From Oribacterium sp. UBA6992 (GTDB lineage Bacteria; Bacillota; Clostridia; Lachnospirales; Lachnospiraceae): DNA of 20,478 bases. The position numbers were made by a program, and so were the translations under genes. The stretch is from positions 1 through 20,478 of the forward strand of contig DJXY01000119.1 in assembly GCA_002449915.1 (NCBI GenBank), written 5' to 3'. Below are positions 1 through 7,268 of this stretch, in pieces. A model generated the notes under the pieces. The model made no database searches and was not told where the DNA came from. It was given only the letters and a program-made list of their open reading frames with translations. Every line of letters begins with the position of its first letter. Positions within the stretch are counted from its first letter, which is position 1.

Positions 1-73
1 TGAAGCCAAGTCAGCAATAATAATTTTTATGAACTTAAATTTTAAATCATTTCTTACTTAATGGGAGGAAAAC

Positions 74-1171
74 ATGAAAAGAAAAGTATTATCGGCACTG
101 TTGATTGGAGCGATGACTGCGGCAGTATTGGCAGGATGCGGTTCATCTAAAGCTGGAAGTGGTTCAACTACAGCAGCTGGCAGTTCCCAGGCAGAAAAAA
201 CAGAGACAAGCGCCGCTGCAGGGACAAGCGCGGAAGCTTCTTCTGACACCGGAACAGAAGCGGCAGGTTCACAATCAGCCTGGAAACCGGAGAAAACGAT
301 CAACTGGATGGTTACTTCGTCTGCAGGTGGCGGTTCTGACCTGTTTACCAGAACGATTGGTGACATCATGACCAAGGAAAATCTTGTAAATGGACAGACG
401 ATTGTAGTGACCAACAAGACAGATGGTGCCGGCGAGATCGGACGAAACGAAGTCGCAACAACTAAGAATAACGCAGATTATCAGCTGCTTACCTTTAATA
501 GTGGAGATTTGATGCCGATGGTTACGAATACAAAGAATCGTGCGTCTAACTTCCGTATACTCGCTGTTATGGCAGTTGATAAGCAGCTGCTTCTCTCTGA
601 TTCAGCTACTCCATACAAGGACTTTGCGGAAGCTATTGAAAAGGCTAAGAGCGGCACGGTTGTTCATGTTGGTGGATCCAAGGGTGACGATATTGCAACG
701 TTTAAAAAGCTTCTTGCTGAAATCGGAGTTACCGAAGATCAGATGACATATACAACCTATAATTCAACCGGTGATGCCATTACAGCAGCGTTAGGTGGAC
801 ATGTTGACTATGTTATGGCAAAGCCAGCTGCATGTACAGAGTATGTTACTTCTGGAGATCTTAAACCTGCACTTGCACTTTCAACGGAAAGATTTGGCGG
901 AAACCTTGCAGATGCGCCGAAGCTTAGTGAAATTGGTGATTATAAGGATGTAGAAGTACCTGTTTGGCGAGGTGTTGCCGCTCCTCAGGCTATGAGTGAT
1001 GAAGCTGCGCAGTACTGGTCAGACACATTAAAAGCTGTATCAGAGACTGGAGATTGGAAGGAAAATTACATTTCAAAAAACATGCTGATTGCGGATTTCA
1101 TGGATACCAAGACGGCGACGGACTATGTCACCAAATTTGAGTCCGATTACCTGGCTACGCTTAACAAGTAA
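74..1171 (+). CDS. Tripartite tricarboxylate transporter (Bug/TctC-type) substrate-binding lipoprotein
   Basis: This 365-residue protein is probably an extracellular solute-binding lipoprotein that delivers a carboxylate or similar small ligand to a TctAB-type membrane permease. The start is fixed by GGGAGG at 63-68, five bases before ATG. A basic N-terminus and hydrophobic stretch end in the lipobox L19-A-G-C22, so Cys22 should be lipidated. Residues 23-70 form an Ala/Ser/Thr/Gly/Glu-rich linker typical of clostridial surface lipoproteins. The mature domain has Bug-family hallmarks: the GGGSDLFTR loop near residue 90, a central stretch with repeated Gly/Asp, and RGVAAPQAM near residue 310. 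No tctA or tctB gene follows; a strong terminator lies 27 bases after the stop. A partner permease, if any, would be upstream of the window or elsewhere. The family call is firm; the ligand is unknown. Confidence 0.85.
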   Translation: MKRKVLSALLIGAMTAAVLAGCGSSKAGSGSTTAAGSSQAEKTETSAAAGTSAEASSDTGTEAAGSQSAWKPEKTINWMVTSSAGGGSDLFTRTIGDIMTKENLVNGQTIVVTNKTDGAGEIGRNEVATTKNNADYQLLTFNSGDLMPMVTNTKNRASNFRILAVMAVDKQLLLSDSATPYKDFAEAIEKAKSGTVVHVGGSKGDDIATFKKLLAEIGVTEDQMTYTTYNSTGDAITAALGGHVDYVMAKPAACTEYVTSGDLKPALALSTERFGGNLADAPKLSEIGDYKDVEVPVWRGVAAPQAMSDEAAQYWSDTLKAVSETGDWKENYISKNMLIADFMDTKTATDYVTKFESDYLATLNK

Positions 1172-1197
1172 TTGTACTACACAGTTAGTATATTTTG

Positions 1198-1234
1198 GGG
1201 TGTCGTAGGAGATACGACACCCTTTTGCTTTTTC
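1198..1234 (+). terminator. Rho-independent terminator of the solute-binding lipoprotein gene
   Basis: A perfect 10-bp stem (GGGTGTCGTA at 1198-1207 with TACGACACCC at 1213-1222), a GGAGA loop, and a T-rich tail (TTTTGCTTTTT) directly after the stem. It isolates the lipoprotein gene from rpiB. Confidence 0.93.
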
Positions 1235-1253
1235 TAAAGATAGAGCTGCTTCT

Positions 1254-1286
1254 AATTTCATAGTACCACAAAATGTACCTGAAATT
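1254..1286 (+). repeat. Imperfect inverted repeat upstream of rpiB
   Basis: AATTTCA (1254-1260) is the exact reverse complement of TGAAATT (1280-1286). Inside it GTAC (1263-1266) faces GTAC (1275-1278). It lies about 80 bases before the rpiB start and could be an operator or an RNA hairpin. No role is shown by the sequence. Confidence 0.35.
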
Positions 1287-1367
1287 CATTCTGCCCACTA
1301 GCATCTGCGGAGCGTATCGGGTAAGATAGCTATGACTTTATGGTTGCTGAAGGAAGGAGTCTTATAT

Positions 1368-1832
1368 ATGAAGCTTGCCATTGGAAATGATCATGCAGCA
1401 GTTGAAATGAAAAAGGAAATCCAGAAGTATCTGGAGGAGCAGGGTGTGGAAGTCGTAAATGTTGGTACGGATTCCACAGAGAGCTTTGATTATCCGATTG
1501 CCGGCTATAAGGTAGGAAAACTGGTTAGCGAGGGAAAGGTGGATGGAGGTATTGCCATCTGCGGAACCGGAATCGGTATTTCACTTGCGGCAAATAAGGT
1601 AAAGGGCGTCAGAGCGTGCGCCTGCAGCGAGCCGTATTCGGCAGAGATGTCCAAGCGGCATAACAATGCGAATGTTATTTGCTTCGGTGCTCGTGTGATC
1701 GGTATTGAAACAGCAAAGCAGATTGTGGATGCCTGGAAAAATGCAAAGTTTGAGGGCGGCCGTCATGAGAGGCGTGTTGCAATGATTACTGAGATTGAGG
1801 AAACGGGAAAGCTTAAGGCTGCAGAAGACTAA
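1368..1832 (+). CDS. rpiB: Ribose-5-phosphate isomerase B
   Basis: This 154-residue cytosolic enzyme interconverts ribose 5-phosphate and ribulose 5-phosphate in the non-oxidative pentose phosphate pathway. An upstream in-frame ATG at 1332 exists, but AGGAAGGAG at 1351-1359 lies 8 bases before the ATG at 1368 and the family N-terminus (MKLAIGNDHA) begins there. Family features are present: D8-H9 near the N-terminus, the active-site ICGTGIG segment with Cys65 as the expected catalytic base, H98 in RHNNAN, and the ANVICFGARVIG strand. Length matches RpiB (about 150). The related LacA/LacB galactose-6-phosphate isomerase subunits usually occur as a pair in a lac/tagatose operon, which is not seen here, so RpiB is preferred. 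The gene stands alone between two terminators. Confidence 0.93.
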   Translation: MKLAIGNDHAAVEMKKEIQKYLEEQGVEVVNVGTDSTESFDYPIAGYKVGKLVSEGKVDGGIAICGTGIGISLAANKVKGVRACACSEPYSAEMSKRHNNANVICFGARVIGIETAKQIVDAWKNAKFEGGRHERRVAMITEIEETGKLKAAED

Positions 1833-1862
1833 AACACTAAAAAGAGAGTTGCCAATGAAAAT

Positions 1863-1909
1863 AAAAATACACCCGAAACCAGAGTGGTTTTGAGTGTATT
1901 TTTGTCTTT
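1863..1909. terminator. Bidirectional terminator between rpiB and the PHP phosphatase gene
   Basis: AAAATACAC on the left pairs with GTGTATTTT on the right, and an inner stem GAAACC/GGTTTT closes on a 5-base loop, with one C-A mismatch. There is a T tract on the right for the plus strand and an A tract on the left that serves as a T tract for the minus strand. The flanking genes converge, so it probably ends both. Confidence 0.85.
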
Positions 1910-1962
1910 TTGCAAGTTTAAGATCAGCTGAATCAGGAGGTGAGAGCATTTTGGCAATGCAA

Positions 1963-2781
1963 TCAGATCAGATCGGTCAGATCGGTAATGCCGGACTGCT
2001 TCAGCGCGGTGAGGAAGTGAGCTTTGTCGCGGCTCATGATCAGTTCCTCCGGGAAATGGATTTCTGACAGGAATGCAGGCAGGCGTGTAAATTTCCCGAT
2101 TTTGCAGGAAATGTGGGCGTCCGTAGCAACGGAGATCGGCACATCCAGCTCTGCGCAGCGGATGGCAATGGCACGGCAGCGGCGGATCGCTTCCTCATCT
2201 GTATCCATAGTATGCTCATTGATTTCGATAAGCTTATGCATGGACTTTGCTTTCAGCAGGATCTCATCCACATCGACATCAAGGCCGGAGCGTCCGATAT
2301 GTCCAAGGATAAATACCTTGCGATGATCGAGCGCACCGAGATATGCCTTGGTACACTGTACCCGGTCTGCACCGTCAGCAAAGCGCTTGCCGTGGACACT
2401 TGCAATTACATAATCCATCTTTTTTGTGACATGATGAAGCAGAGTTTCTGGTCCGTATTTAAAATCATCTCCGGTGATGGTTTTGGACACTTCAATGTCC
2501 CAGCCAAAAAGATGCCCTTCGAGATCCACAATATCTGCTTCACAGCCATTCAATAAGGTAACCCCCATCCATTCACGGGGCCATTCATGGGCGGTAGAAA
2601 GATACTGGTAGTTACGGCTGTCTGAAAAATCATGATACAGCATGGATGAGTAATGATCGGTGGAAGCAAGCAGCTCAAGCCCCTGTGCTTTAGCGGCGCG
2701 GACGTTCTCCTCAATGGTTGAGTATGCATGACGGGAAAAGAGAGTGTGAGTATGTGTGTCGCAGCGTATTGTATAATCCAA
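1963..2781 (-). CDS. PHP-domain phosphatase (YcdX-like metal-dependent phosphoesterase)
   Basis: This 272-residue protein is a polymerase-and-histidinol-phosphatase (PHP) superfamily hydrolase with a predicted multi-metal active site. The start is set at a TTG codon at 2781: the minus strand reads AAAGGAGG six bases before it, while a further 29 residues upstream to an ATG have no binding site and do not look like the family. Metal-ligand motifs appear in family order: DTHTHT (D8, H10, H12), STDHY (D42, H43), a SVHGKRF histidine, GHIGR, EINEHT, and TDAH near the C-terminus. The protein resembles YcdX-type phosphatases rather than the PHP domain of DNA polymerase. The substrate cannot be deduced. 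It is transcribed alone, convergent with rpiB. Confidence 0.85.
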   Translation of the reverse strand: MDYTIRCDTHTHTLFSRHAYSTIEENVRAAKAQGLELLASTDHYSSMLYHDFSDSRNYQYLSTAHEWPREWMGVTLLNGCEADIVDLEGHLFGWDIEVSKTITGDDFKYGPETLLHHVTKKMDYVIASVHGKRFADGADRVQCTKAYLGALDHRKVFILGHIGRSGLDVDVDEILLKAKSMHKLIEINEHTMDTDEEAIRRCRAIAIRCAELDVPISVATDAHISCKIGKFTRLPAFLSEIHFPEELIMSRDKAHFLTALKQSGITDLTDLI

Positions 2782-3003
2782 ACCGAACCTCCTTTTATAA
2801 TGAAATTTGTTATTTCGTATTTTGCTTTTACATGCCGGAAGCAAACAAGCCCTTATATTCAGGCGCAATCATAGCACAGATATTCCTTTTTCAAAAGGTG
2901 GATGCTATATTAATGACAATAAATAACAATATACCAAATATCAGAGAAAGCTTCCTGTATACTTTAAAAGCAGGCTGTAATTGACAAAAGAAAGGCGGAG
3001 GAC

Positions 3004-4224
3004 ATGTCAGAATCTCTTGTTTCCAATGGAAAAGCAATACTAAAAAAAGGAGAGGGACGCCTTTTAAAATCCGGCGGTGCCTGGATCTTTGATAATGAAA
3101 TCGAGTCGGTGTCCGGAGAGTTTGTAAATGGCGATGTGATCCGGGTAGAGGATTTTGATGGATTCTTTATGGGCTACGGTTTTTATAATGAAAACTCCAA
3201 AATCCGGATCCGGATGCTGAGCCGCTGGCGGAAGGAACCAATTGATCGCGCCTTTCTGTATCAGCGAGTGAAGGATGCCTGGGAGTACCGTAAAAATGTA
3301 GTGGATACCTCCTCCTGCCGGGTGATCTTTGGAGAGGCGGACTGGCTGCCGGGACTGATCGTGGATAAGTATGAGGATGTGCTGGTGGTTGAGTCCCTGG
3401 CGCTTGGGATTGACCGCCTTAAGCCCATGATTCTTGACGCATTAAAGGAGATCCTGGCTAAAGATGGCATTCGCATCCGGGGTATCTATGAGCGGTCGGA
3501 CGCACCGGTCCGCACAAAGGAAGGGATGCAGCCGTACAAGGGTTTTATCGGACCGGAGTTTGACACCAACGTCCTGATCACCGAGAACGGCATCAAGTAT
3601 CTGGTGGATGTCGTCAATGGTCAGAAAACCGGCTTTTTCCTCGATCAGAAATACAACCGCCTTGCGATTCAGAAGCTCTGCAAGGGGAAGAGAGTGCTGG
3701 ACTGCTTTACCCATATGGGGACATTTGCGCTGAATGCAGGCATCGCGGGGGCAAGCGAGGTTACAGGTCTTGATATCTCCGAACTTGCAGTGGAGCAGGC
3801 GAGAGCCAATGCCGAGCGGAACGGTCTGTCGGATCGTGTGCATTTCCGCGTGGCGGATGTGCTGGACGAGTTACCTAAGCTCAATGCTTCCGGCGAGCAG
3901 TACGACGTGGTCATCCTCGATCCGCCCGCATTCACCAAATCCCGGACGGCAACAAAGCAGGCCATCAAGGGCTACCGGGAGATCAACATGCAGGGACTTA
4001 AGCTTGTAAAGGATGGAGGATTTCTTGCGACCTGCTCCTGCTCGCATTTTATGACGCCGGAGCTTTTTACAAAAACCATTGGGGAGGCGGCGAGGTCGGT
4101 GCATCGGAGACTCCGGCAGGTGGAATACCGGACCCAGTGTGCGGATCATCCGATCCTCTGGAGTGGAGATGAAAACTCCTATTATCTTAAATTTTACATC
4201 TTTCAAGTGTGCATTGATAAGTAA
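3004..4224 (+). CDS. rlmI: Class I SAM-dependent 23S rRNA m5C methyltransferase, RlmI family (PUA + Rossmann)
   Basis: This 406-residue protein is predicted to transfer a methyl group from SAM to a cytosine C5 in 23S rRNA, by family. Residues about 8-75 form a PUA RNA-binding domain. The middle contains VVNGQKTGFFLDQKYNR, the conserved lead-in of the COG1092 family. The SAM site is DCFTHMGTFALNA at 233-245, the acidic strand end is GLDIS at 255-259, the motif IV loop is DPPAF at 306-310, and the cysteine motif CSCSHF is at 344-349. AAGGCGGAGG sits just before the ATG. A TATACT hexamer at 2958-2963 might be a -10 box, but no good -35 accompanies it. The equivalent of the E. coli target (C1962) is inferred from family only; other COG1092 members may act elsewhere in rRNA. 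Confidence 0.85.
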   Translation: MSESLVSNGKAILKKGEGRLLKSGGAWIFDNEIESVSGEFVNGDVIRVEDFDGFFMGYGFYNENSKIRIRMLSRWRKEPIDRAFLYQRVKDAWEYRKNVVDTSSCRVIFGEADWLPGLIVDKYEDVLVVESLALGIDRLKPMILDALKEILAKDGIRIRGIYERSDAPVRTKEGMQPYKGFIGPEFDTNVLITENGIKYLVDVVNGQKTGFFLDQKYNRLAIQKLCKGKRVLDCFTHMGTFALNAGIAGASEVTGLDISELAVEQARANAERNGLSDRVHFRVADVLDELPKLNASGEQYDVVILDPPAFTKSRTATKQAIKGYREINMQGLKLVKDGGFLATCSCSHFMTPELFTKTIGEAARSVHRRLRQVEYRTQCADHPILWSGDENSYYLKFYIFQVCIDK

Positions 4225-4254
4225 ACCGACTGCTTTTATAGCGTAATGTATGGA

Positions 4255-4310
4255 GATCGGCGCTTGTGTACACAGGATCATAAAGCTTCGGTTTGTAAGA
4301 TCAGCCGATC
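4255..4310. repeat. Inverted repeats between rlmI and xth
   Basis: GATCGGC (4255-4261) is the exact reverse complement of GCCGATC (4304-4310). Between them lies the perfect palindrome TGTGTACACA (4265-4274). No T tract follows, so this is not a convincing terminator. It may be an operator, or chance. Confidence 0.25.
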
Positions 4311-4381
4311 ATTAAAAGACTAAGATTCAGAACTGGCAGTTTAAACTATAAATGCCTGAAATTATATAAAGGATTTAATTT

Positions 4382-5140
4382 ATGAAAAAACTGATTTCAT
4401 GGAATGTCAACGGTCTCCGGGCGGTGCTCGGAAAAAACTTCATGGAGGATTTCCGGAAACTGGACGCAGATGTGTTCTGTCTCCAGGAAACGAAGCTCCA
4501 GGAGGGACAGGTGGAGCTGGATCTCCCGGGATACCATCAGTACTGGAACTATGCGGATAAAAAAGGATATTCCGGGACGGCGCTTTTTACTAAGGAGGAG
4601 CCGCTCAGCGTAAGCTATGGCATCGGAGTGGATGCGCACGACCATGAGGGACGGGTCATTACGGCAGAGTTCCCGGAGTATTATTTGCTGACGGTCTATG
4701 TGCCAAACTCGCAGGGGGAGCTTAAGCGGCTTCCGTACCGGATGGAGTGGGAGGATGCCTGGAGAGAGTATATCCTCAAGCTGGAAGCAAAAAAGCCGGT
4801 GGTATACTGCGGTGATCTTAATGTTGCGCATGAGGAAATCGATCTAAAAAATCCCGCAACCAATCATATGAATGCAGGCTTTACCGATGAGGAACGCGCC
4901 AAGTTCTCGAGGCTTCTCGACAGCGGCTATGTGGATTCTTTCCGTTATCTGCATCCGGATGCCGCGGATGAGTACAGCTGGTGGTCGTATCGTACTAAGG
5001 CCCGTGACCGGAACGTAGGGTGGAGAATCGACTATTTTGTAGTCTCTGAAAAGATCAAGGATCGTATCCGGGCGGCGTCGATTCATCAGGAAGTCATGGG
5101 CTCGGATCATTGCCCGATTGAGCTGGATCTGGATTTCTGA
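4382..5140 (+). CDS. xth: Exodeoxyribonuclease III / AP endonuclease (ExoA/Xth)
   Basis: This 252-residue enzyme of the exonuclease-endonuclease-phosphatase fold cuts DNA at abasic sites and trims 3' ends in base excision repair. All core motifs are intact: WNVNG (N8), LQETKLQ (E36, metal ligand), YVPNS (Y106), GDLNVAH (D145, N147), and SDHCPI (D242, H243). The specificity segment WWSYRTKARDRNVGWRIDYF near residues 200-219 is standard for bacterial ExoIII. Length matches the family. AAAGGA at 4368-4373 lies 8 bases before the ATG. It appears monocistronic, with a 157-base gap before it and a 229-base gap after it. Confidence 0.95.
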   Translation: MKKLISWNVNGLRAVLGKNFMEDFRKLDADVFCLQETKLQEGQVELDLPGYHQYWNYADKKGYSGTALFTKEEPLSVSYGIGVDAHDHEGRVITAEFPEYYLLTVYVPNSQGELKRLPYRMEWEDAWREYILKLEAKKPVVYCGDLNVAHEEIDLKNPATNHMNAGFTDEERAKFSRLLDSGYVDSFRYLHPDAADEYSWWSYRTKARDRNVGWRIDYFVVSEKIKDRIRAASIHQEVMGSDHCPIELDLDF

Positions 5141-5301
5141 GATAGCTTATAGATTTGCCTTATAAATTCTGCCTTATCGGCATCGTATCGGTGATGGCAG
5201 GCAGATGAAATAAGCACTGAAGGCACTACAAAAAAGATCCATAAAAGAGAATATAAAAGAGGAAAATTTTTGTGATTTTAAACTCCGGGAATCGGCTTTC
5301 A

Positions 5302-5310
5302 TGATATACT
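5302..5310 (+). promoter_or_regulatory. Extended -10 promoter of the glycogen operon
   Basis: TGATATACT (TGn plus TATACT) lies about 60 bases upstream of the first gene of the operon. No good -35 hexamer is found at the usual spacing, which extended -10 promoters tolerate. ATGAT (5301-5305) and ATCAT (5314-5318) form a small inverted repeat across the -10 box. The direct repeat ATAAAAGAG (5241 and 5253) lies further upstream, with no assigned role. Confidence 0.5.
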
Positions 5311-5369
5311 TTAATCATATATAAGCATTGAGACAACAGATCATCCATGACAGTTATAAGGAAGGCAGA

Positions 5370-7268
5370 ATGTTGGGACTAAAGAAACAGGATGGAATGT
5401 ATATTTTTACCGCTGCGGTTAAGACGGAGAGGTTATTTCTCAATCTGTATGAGGATAAGAGGAGAGTGAAGCAGATCCCGTTTGACCCGGAGCTAAGAAT
5501 CGGCAATGTCTGGCGGCTGGAAATTTCGGAGGATATCGGAAAGTACAGCTATGCGTATGAGGCGGATGGCAGAGTCTTTTCCGACCCCAATGGAACGGTA
5601 TTTACCGGCCGTAAAAAATTTGGTGTATTAAAGGATGGAACCCGGATTTTAAAGACACCGATCGGGGAGGCAGTGGCGGTTCCGGAGGAGTCGGAGGCGT
5701 GGAAAAAGGACCGCCCGCTGGGGACGCCGTATCATGAGAGCGTGATTTACCGGCTGCATGTCCGGGGCTTTACGGAGAGTCCTACCTCCGGGCTGGATGC
5801 GGAGGTCCGGGGTACCTTTCAGGGCATTATCGATAAGATCCCGTATCTTAAGGAGCTTGGGATTACGGCAGTGGAACTGATGCCGCCGTATGAGTTTAAC
5901 GAGGTGATGCTTCCGGTTATGGCTTCCGGAAATCCCAGGAGAGAGGAATTAAAGCCGACCGGTAAAATAAACTACTGGGGATTTACCAGAGATGCGTTGG
6001 AGATGGCACCCAAGGCTTCGTTTACATCAGACCATAAAAATCCCAAAAATGAATTCCGGAAGATGGTGCTTGCGCTGCATGCCGCCGGGATTGAAGTGAT
6101 TGTGGATCTGTATTTTACCGATGCGGAGTCACCCAATTATCTCAGCGATGTTATGCGGCAGTGGCGGATTACGTACCATGTCGACGGCATTCACATCATC
6201 GGTACAGCGCCGTTTCAGGTCATTGCGCGAGACGCATATCTTGCCAACTTCAAGATCTGGGCGGACAGCTGGGGCGATCTCAGTTCGGAGATGGACGGAC
6301 ATGGTAATCCGGCAGCAGGAGGTGTGTCACGGAAGTATCTTGCGGACTACAATGATGGATTTCAGAACGATATGCGGAGAGCCTTAAAGGGCGATGAAAA
6401 TATGCTTTCGACGCTTATGTACCGGATCCGGGAAAATCCGGGAGACCGGGCGGTGATCCATTATATTGCCAATGTTTCGGGATTTACGCTTGCCGACATG
6501 GTGAGCTATGACCGGAAGCATAACGAGGAGAATCACGAGCGCAACATGGACGGCACCGACAACAACTACTCGTGGAACTGTGGAGAGGAGGGCCGGAGCA
6601 GAAAAAAGAGCGTGAATCTCTTAAGGAAGAAGATGCTCCGCAATGCCTTTGTGCTGCTGCTGCTCTCGCAGGGGACGCCGTTGATTCAAGCCGGGGACGA
6701 GTTTGGCAGGACCAAGGACGGCAACAATAATTCCTACTGCCAGGACAACAAGATAAACTGGCTTGACTGGAGGCTTAAGGAAAAAAACAGGGATTTATAT
6801 GAGTTTGCCAAATACATGATTCATTTCCGTATGCGGCACGGGGTGTTCCATCAGGCAGCGGAGCTCCGAAATATAGATTATAGAAATACTGGCATTCCGG
6901 ATATCAGCTTCCACGGAGAGAATGCATGGCAGCCGGCGATGGAAAATTACCGTAGAGAGCTTGGTGTCATGTATTCAGGCGCCTACGGACAGGATGATAC
7001 CTTTATGGTGCTTTACAATTTCCACTGGGAGGTCCACACATTTGGGCTTCCGCATCCTCCGGAGGGCATGAAATGGGCGATTGCCATTGATACAGCAGCG
7101 GAGGCAGTCAACGGCATCTATGCCGAGGGTGAGGAAGCAGAGATCCCGGAGAGGGAAGCCCGGGTACAGCCGAGATCCATCCAGGTGCTGCGGGCGGTTC
7201 AGGATCAGGATTACAAACCTAAGAAAAAACGAAGCAGACATGTTAAATCAGGAGGGACGGAGTCATGA
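5370..7268 (+). CDS. GH13 GlgX/isoamylase-like protein lacking catalytic residues (probable pseudoenzyme)
   Basis: This 632-residue protein would be annotated as a glycogen debranching enzyme by similarity. The ATG at 5370 is preceded by AAGGAAGG at 5358-5365; an upstream in-frame TTG at 5328 has no binding site. A CBM48-like N-terminal region (about 10-80) precedes a GH13 barrel with clear GlgX signatures: RLHVRGFT, KINYWGFT, HAAGIEVIVD, YNDGFQNDMRRA, SYDRKHNEENHERN, GTDNNYSWNCG, LLSQGTPLIQAGDEFG, and NNNSYCQDNKINWLDW. The four active-site regions are altered: region I reads DLYFTD (246-251) for DVVYNH; region II DGIHII (272-277) for DGFRFD, so the nucleophile Asp is Ile277; region III ADSWG (298-302) for AEPWD, so the acid/base Glu is Asp299; region IV NVSGF (368-372) for AHDGF, so His-Asp is Val369-Ser370. 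The stretch between regions I and II is about 45-50 residues shorter than in GlgX. The frame is intact throughout. It ends in a basic tail (KPKKKRSRHVK). It is translationally coupled to glgB. A binding or scaffolding role is inference. Confidence 0.85.
   Translation: MLGLKKQDGMYIFTAAVKTERLFLNLYEDKRRVKQIPFDPELRIGNVWRLEISEDIGKYSYAYEADGRVFSDPNGTVFTGRKKFGVLKDGTRILKTPIGEAVAVPEESEAWKKDRPLGTPYHESVIYRLHVRGFTESPTSGLDAEVRGTFQGIIDKIPYLKELGITAVELMPPYEFNEVMLPVMASGNPRREELKPTGKINYWGFTRDALEMAPKASFTSDHKNPKNEFRKMVLALHAAGIEVIVDLYFTDAESPNYLSDVMRQWRITYHVDGIHIIGTAPFQVIARDAYLANFKIWADSWGDLSSEMDGHGNPAAGGVSRKYLADYNDGFQNDMRRALKGDENMLSTLMYRIRENPGDRAVIHYIANVSGFTLADMVSYDRKHNEENHERNMDGTDNNYSWNCGEEGRSRKKSVNLLRKKMLRNAFVLLLLSQGTPLIQAGDEFGRTKDGNNNSYCQDNKINWLDWRLKEKNRDLYEFAKYMIHFRMRHGVFHQAAELRNIDYRNTGIPDISFHGENAWQPAMENYRRELGVMYSGAYGQDDTFMVLYNFHWEVHTFGLPHPPEGMKWAIAIDTAAEAVNGIYAEGEEAEIPEREARVQPRSIQVLRAVQDQDYKPKKKRSRHVKSGGTES

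Noticed and set aside
1332..1367. Upstream in-frame ATG for rpiB at 1332
   Set aside because: The added 12 residues do not match RpiB and have no binding site, whereas the ATG at 1368 has AGGAAGGAG at ideal distance.
2981..2986. TTGACA-like hexamer upstream of rlmI as a -35 box
   Set aside because: It lies only about 18 bases before the start codon, so no -10 box and leader could fit.
5169..5200. Possible terminator after xth (CTGCC/GGCAG)
   Set aside because: The inner pairing is broken and no T tract follows. I see no convincing intrinsic terminator for xth.
5370..7268. Treating the GlgX-like gene as a pseudogene
   Set aside because: There is no stop or frameshift in 632 codons, the ribosome binding site and coupling to glgB are good, and the structural signature segments outside the active site are well kept. 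Pseudoenzyme fits better than decaying gene.
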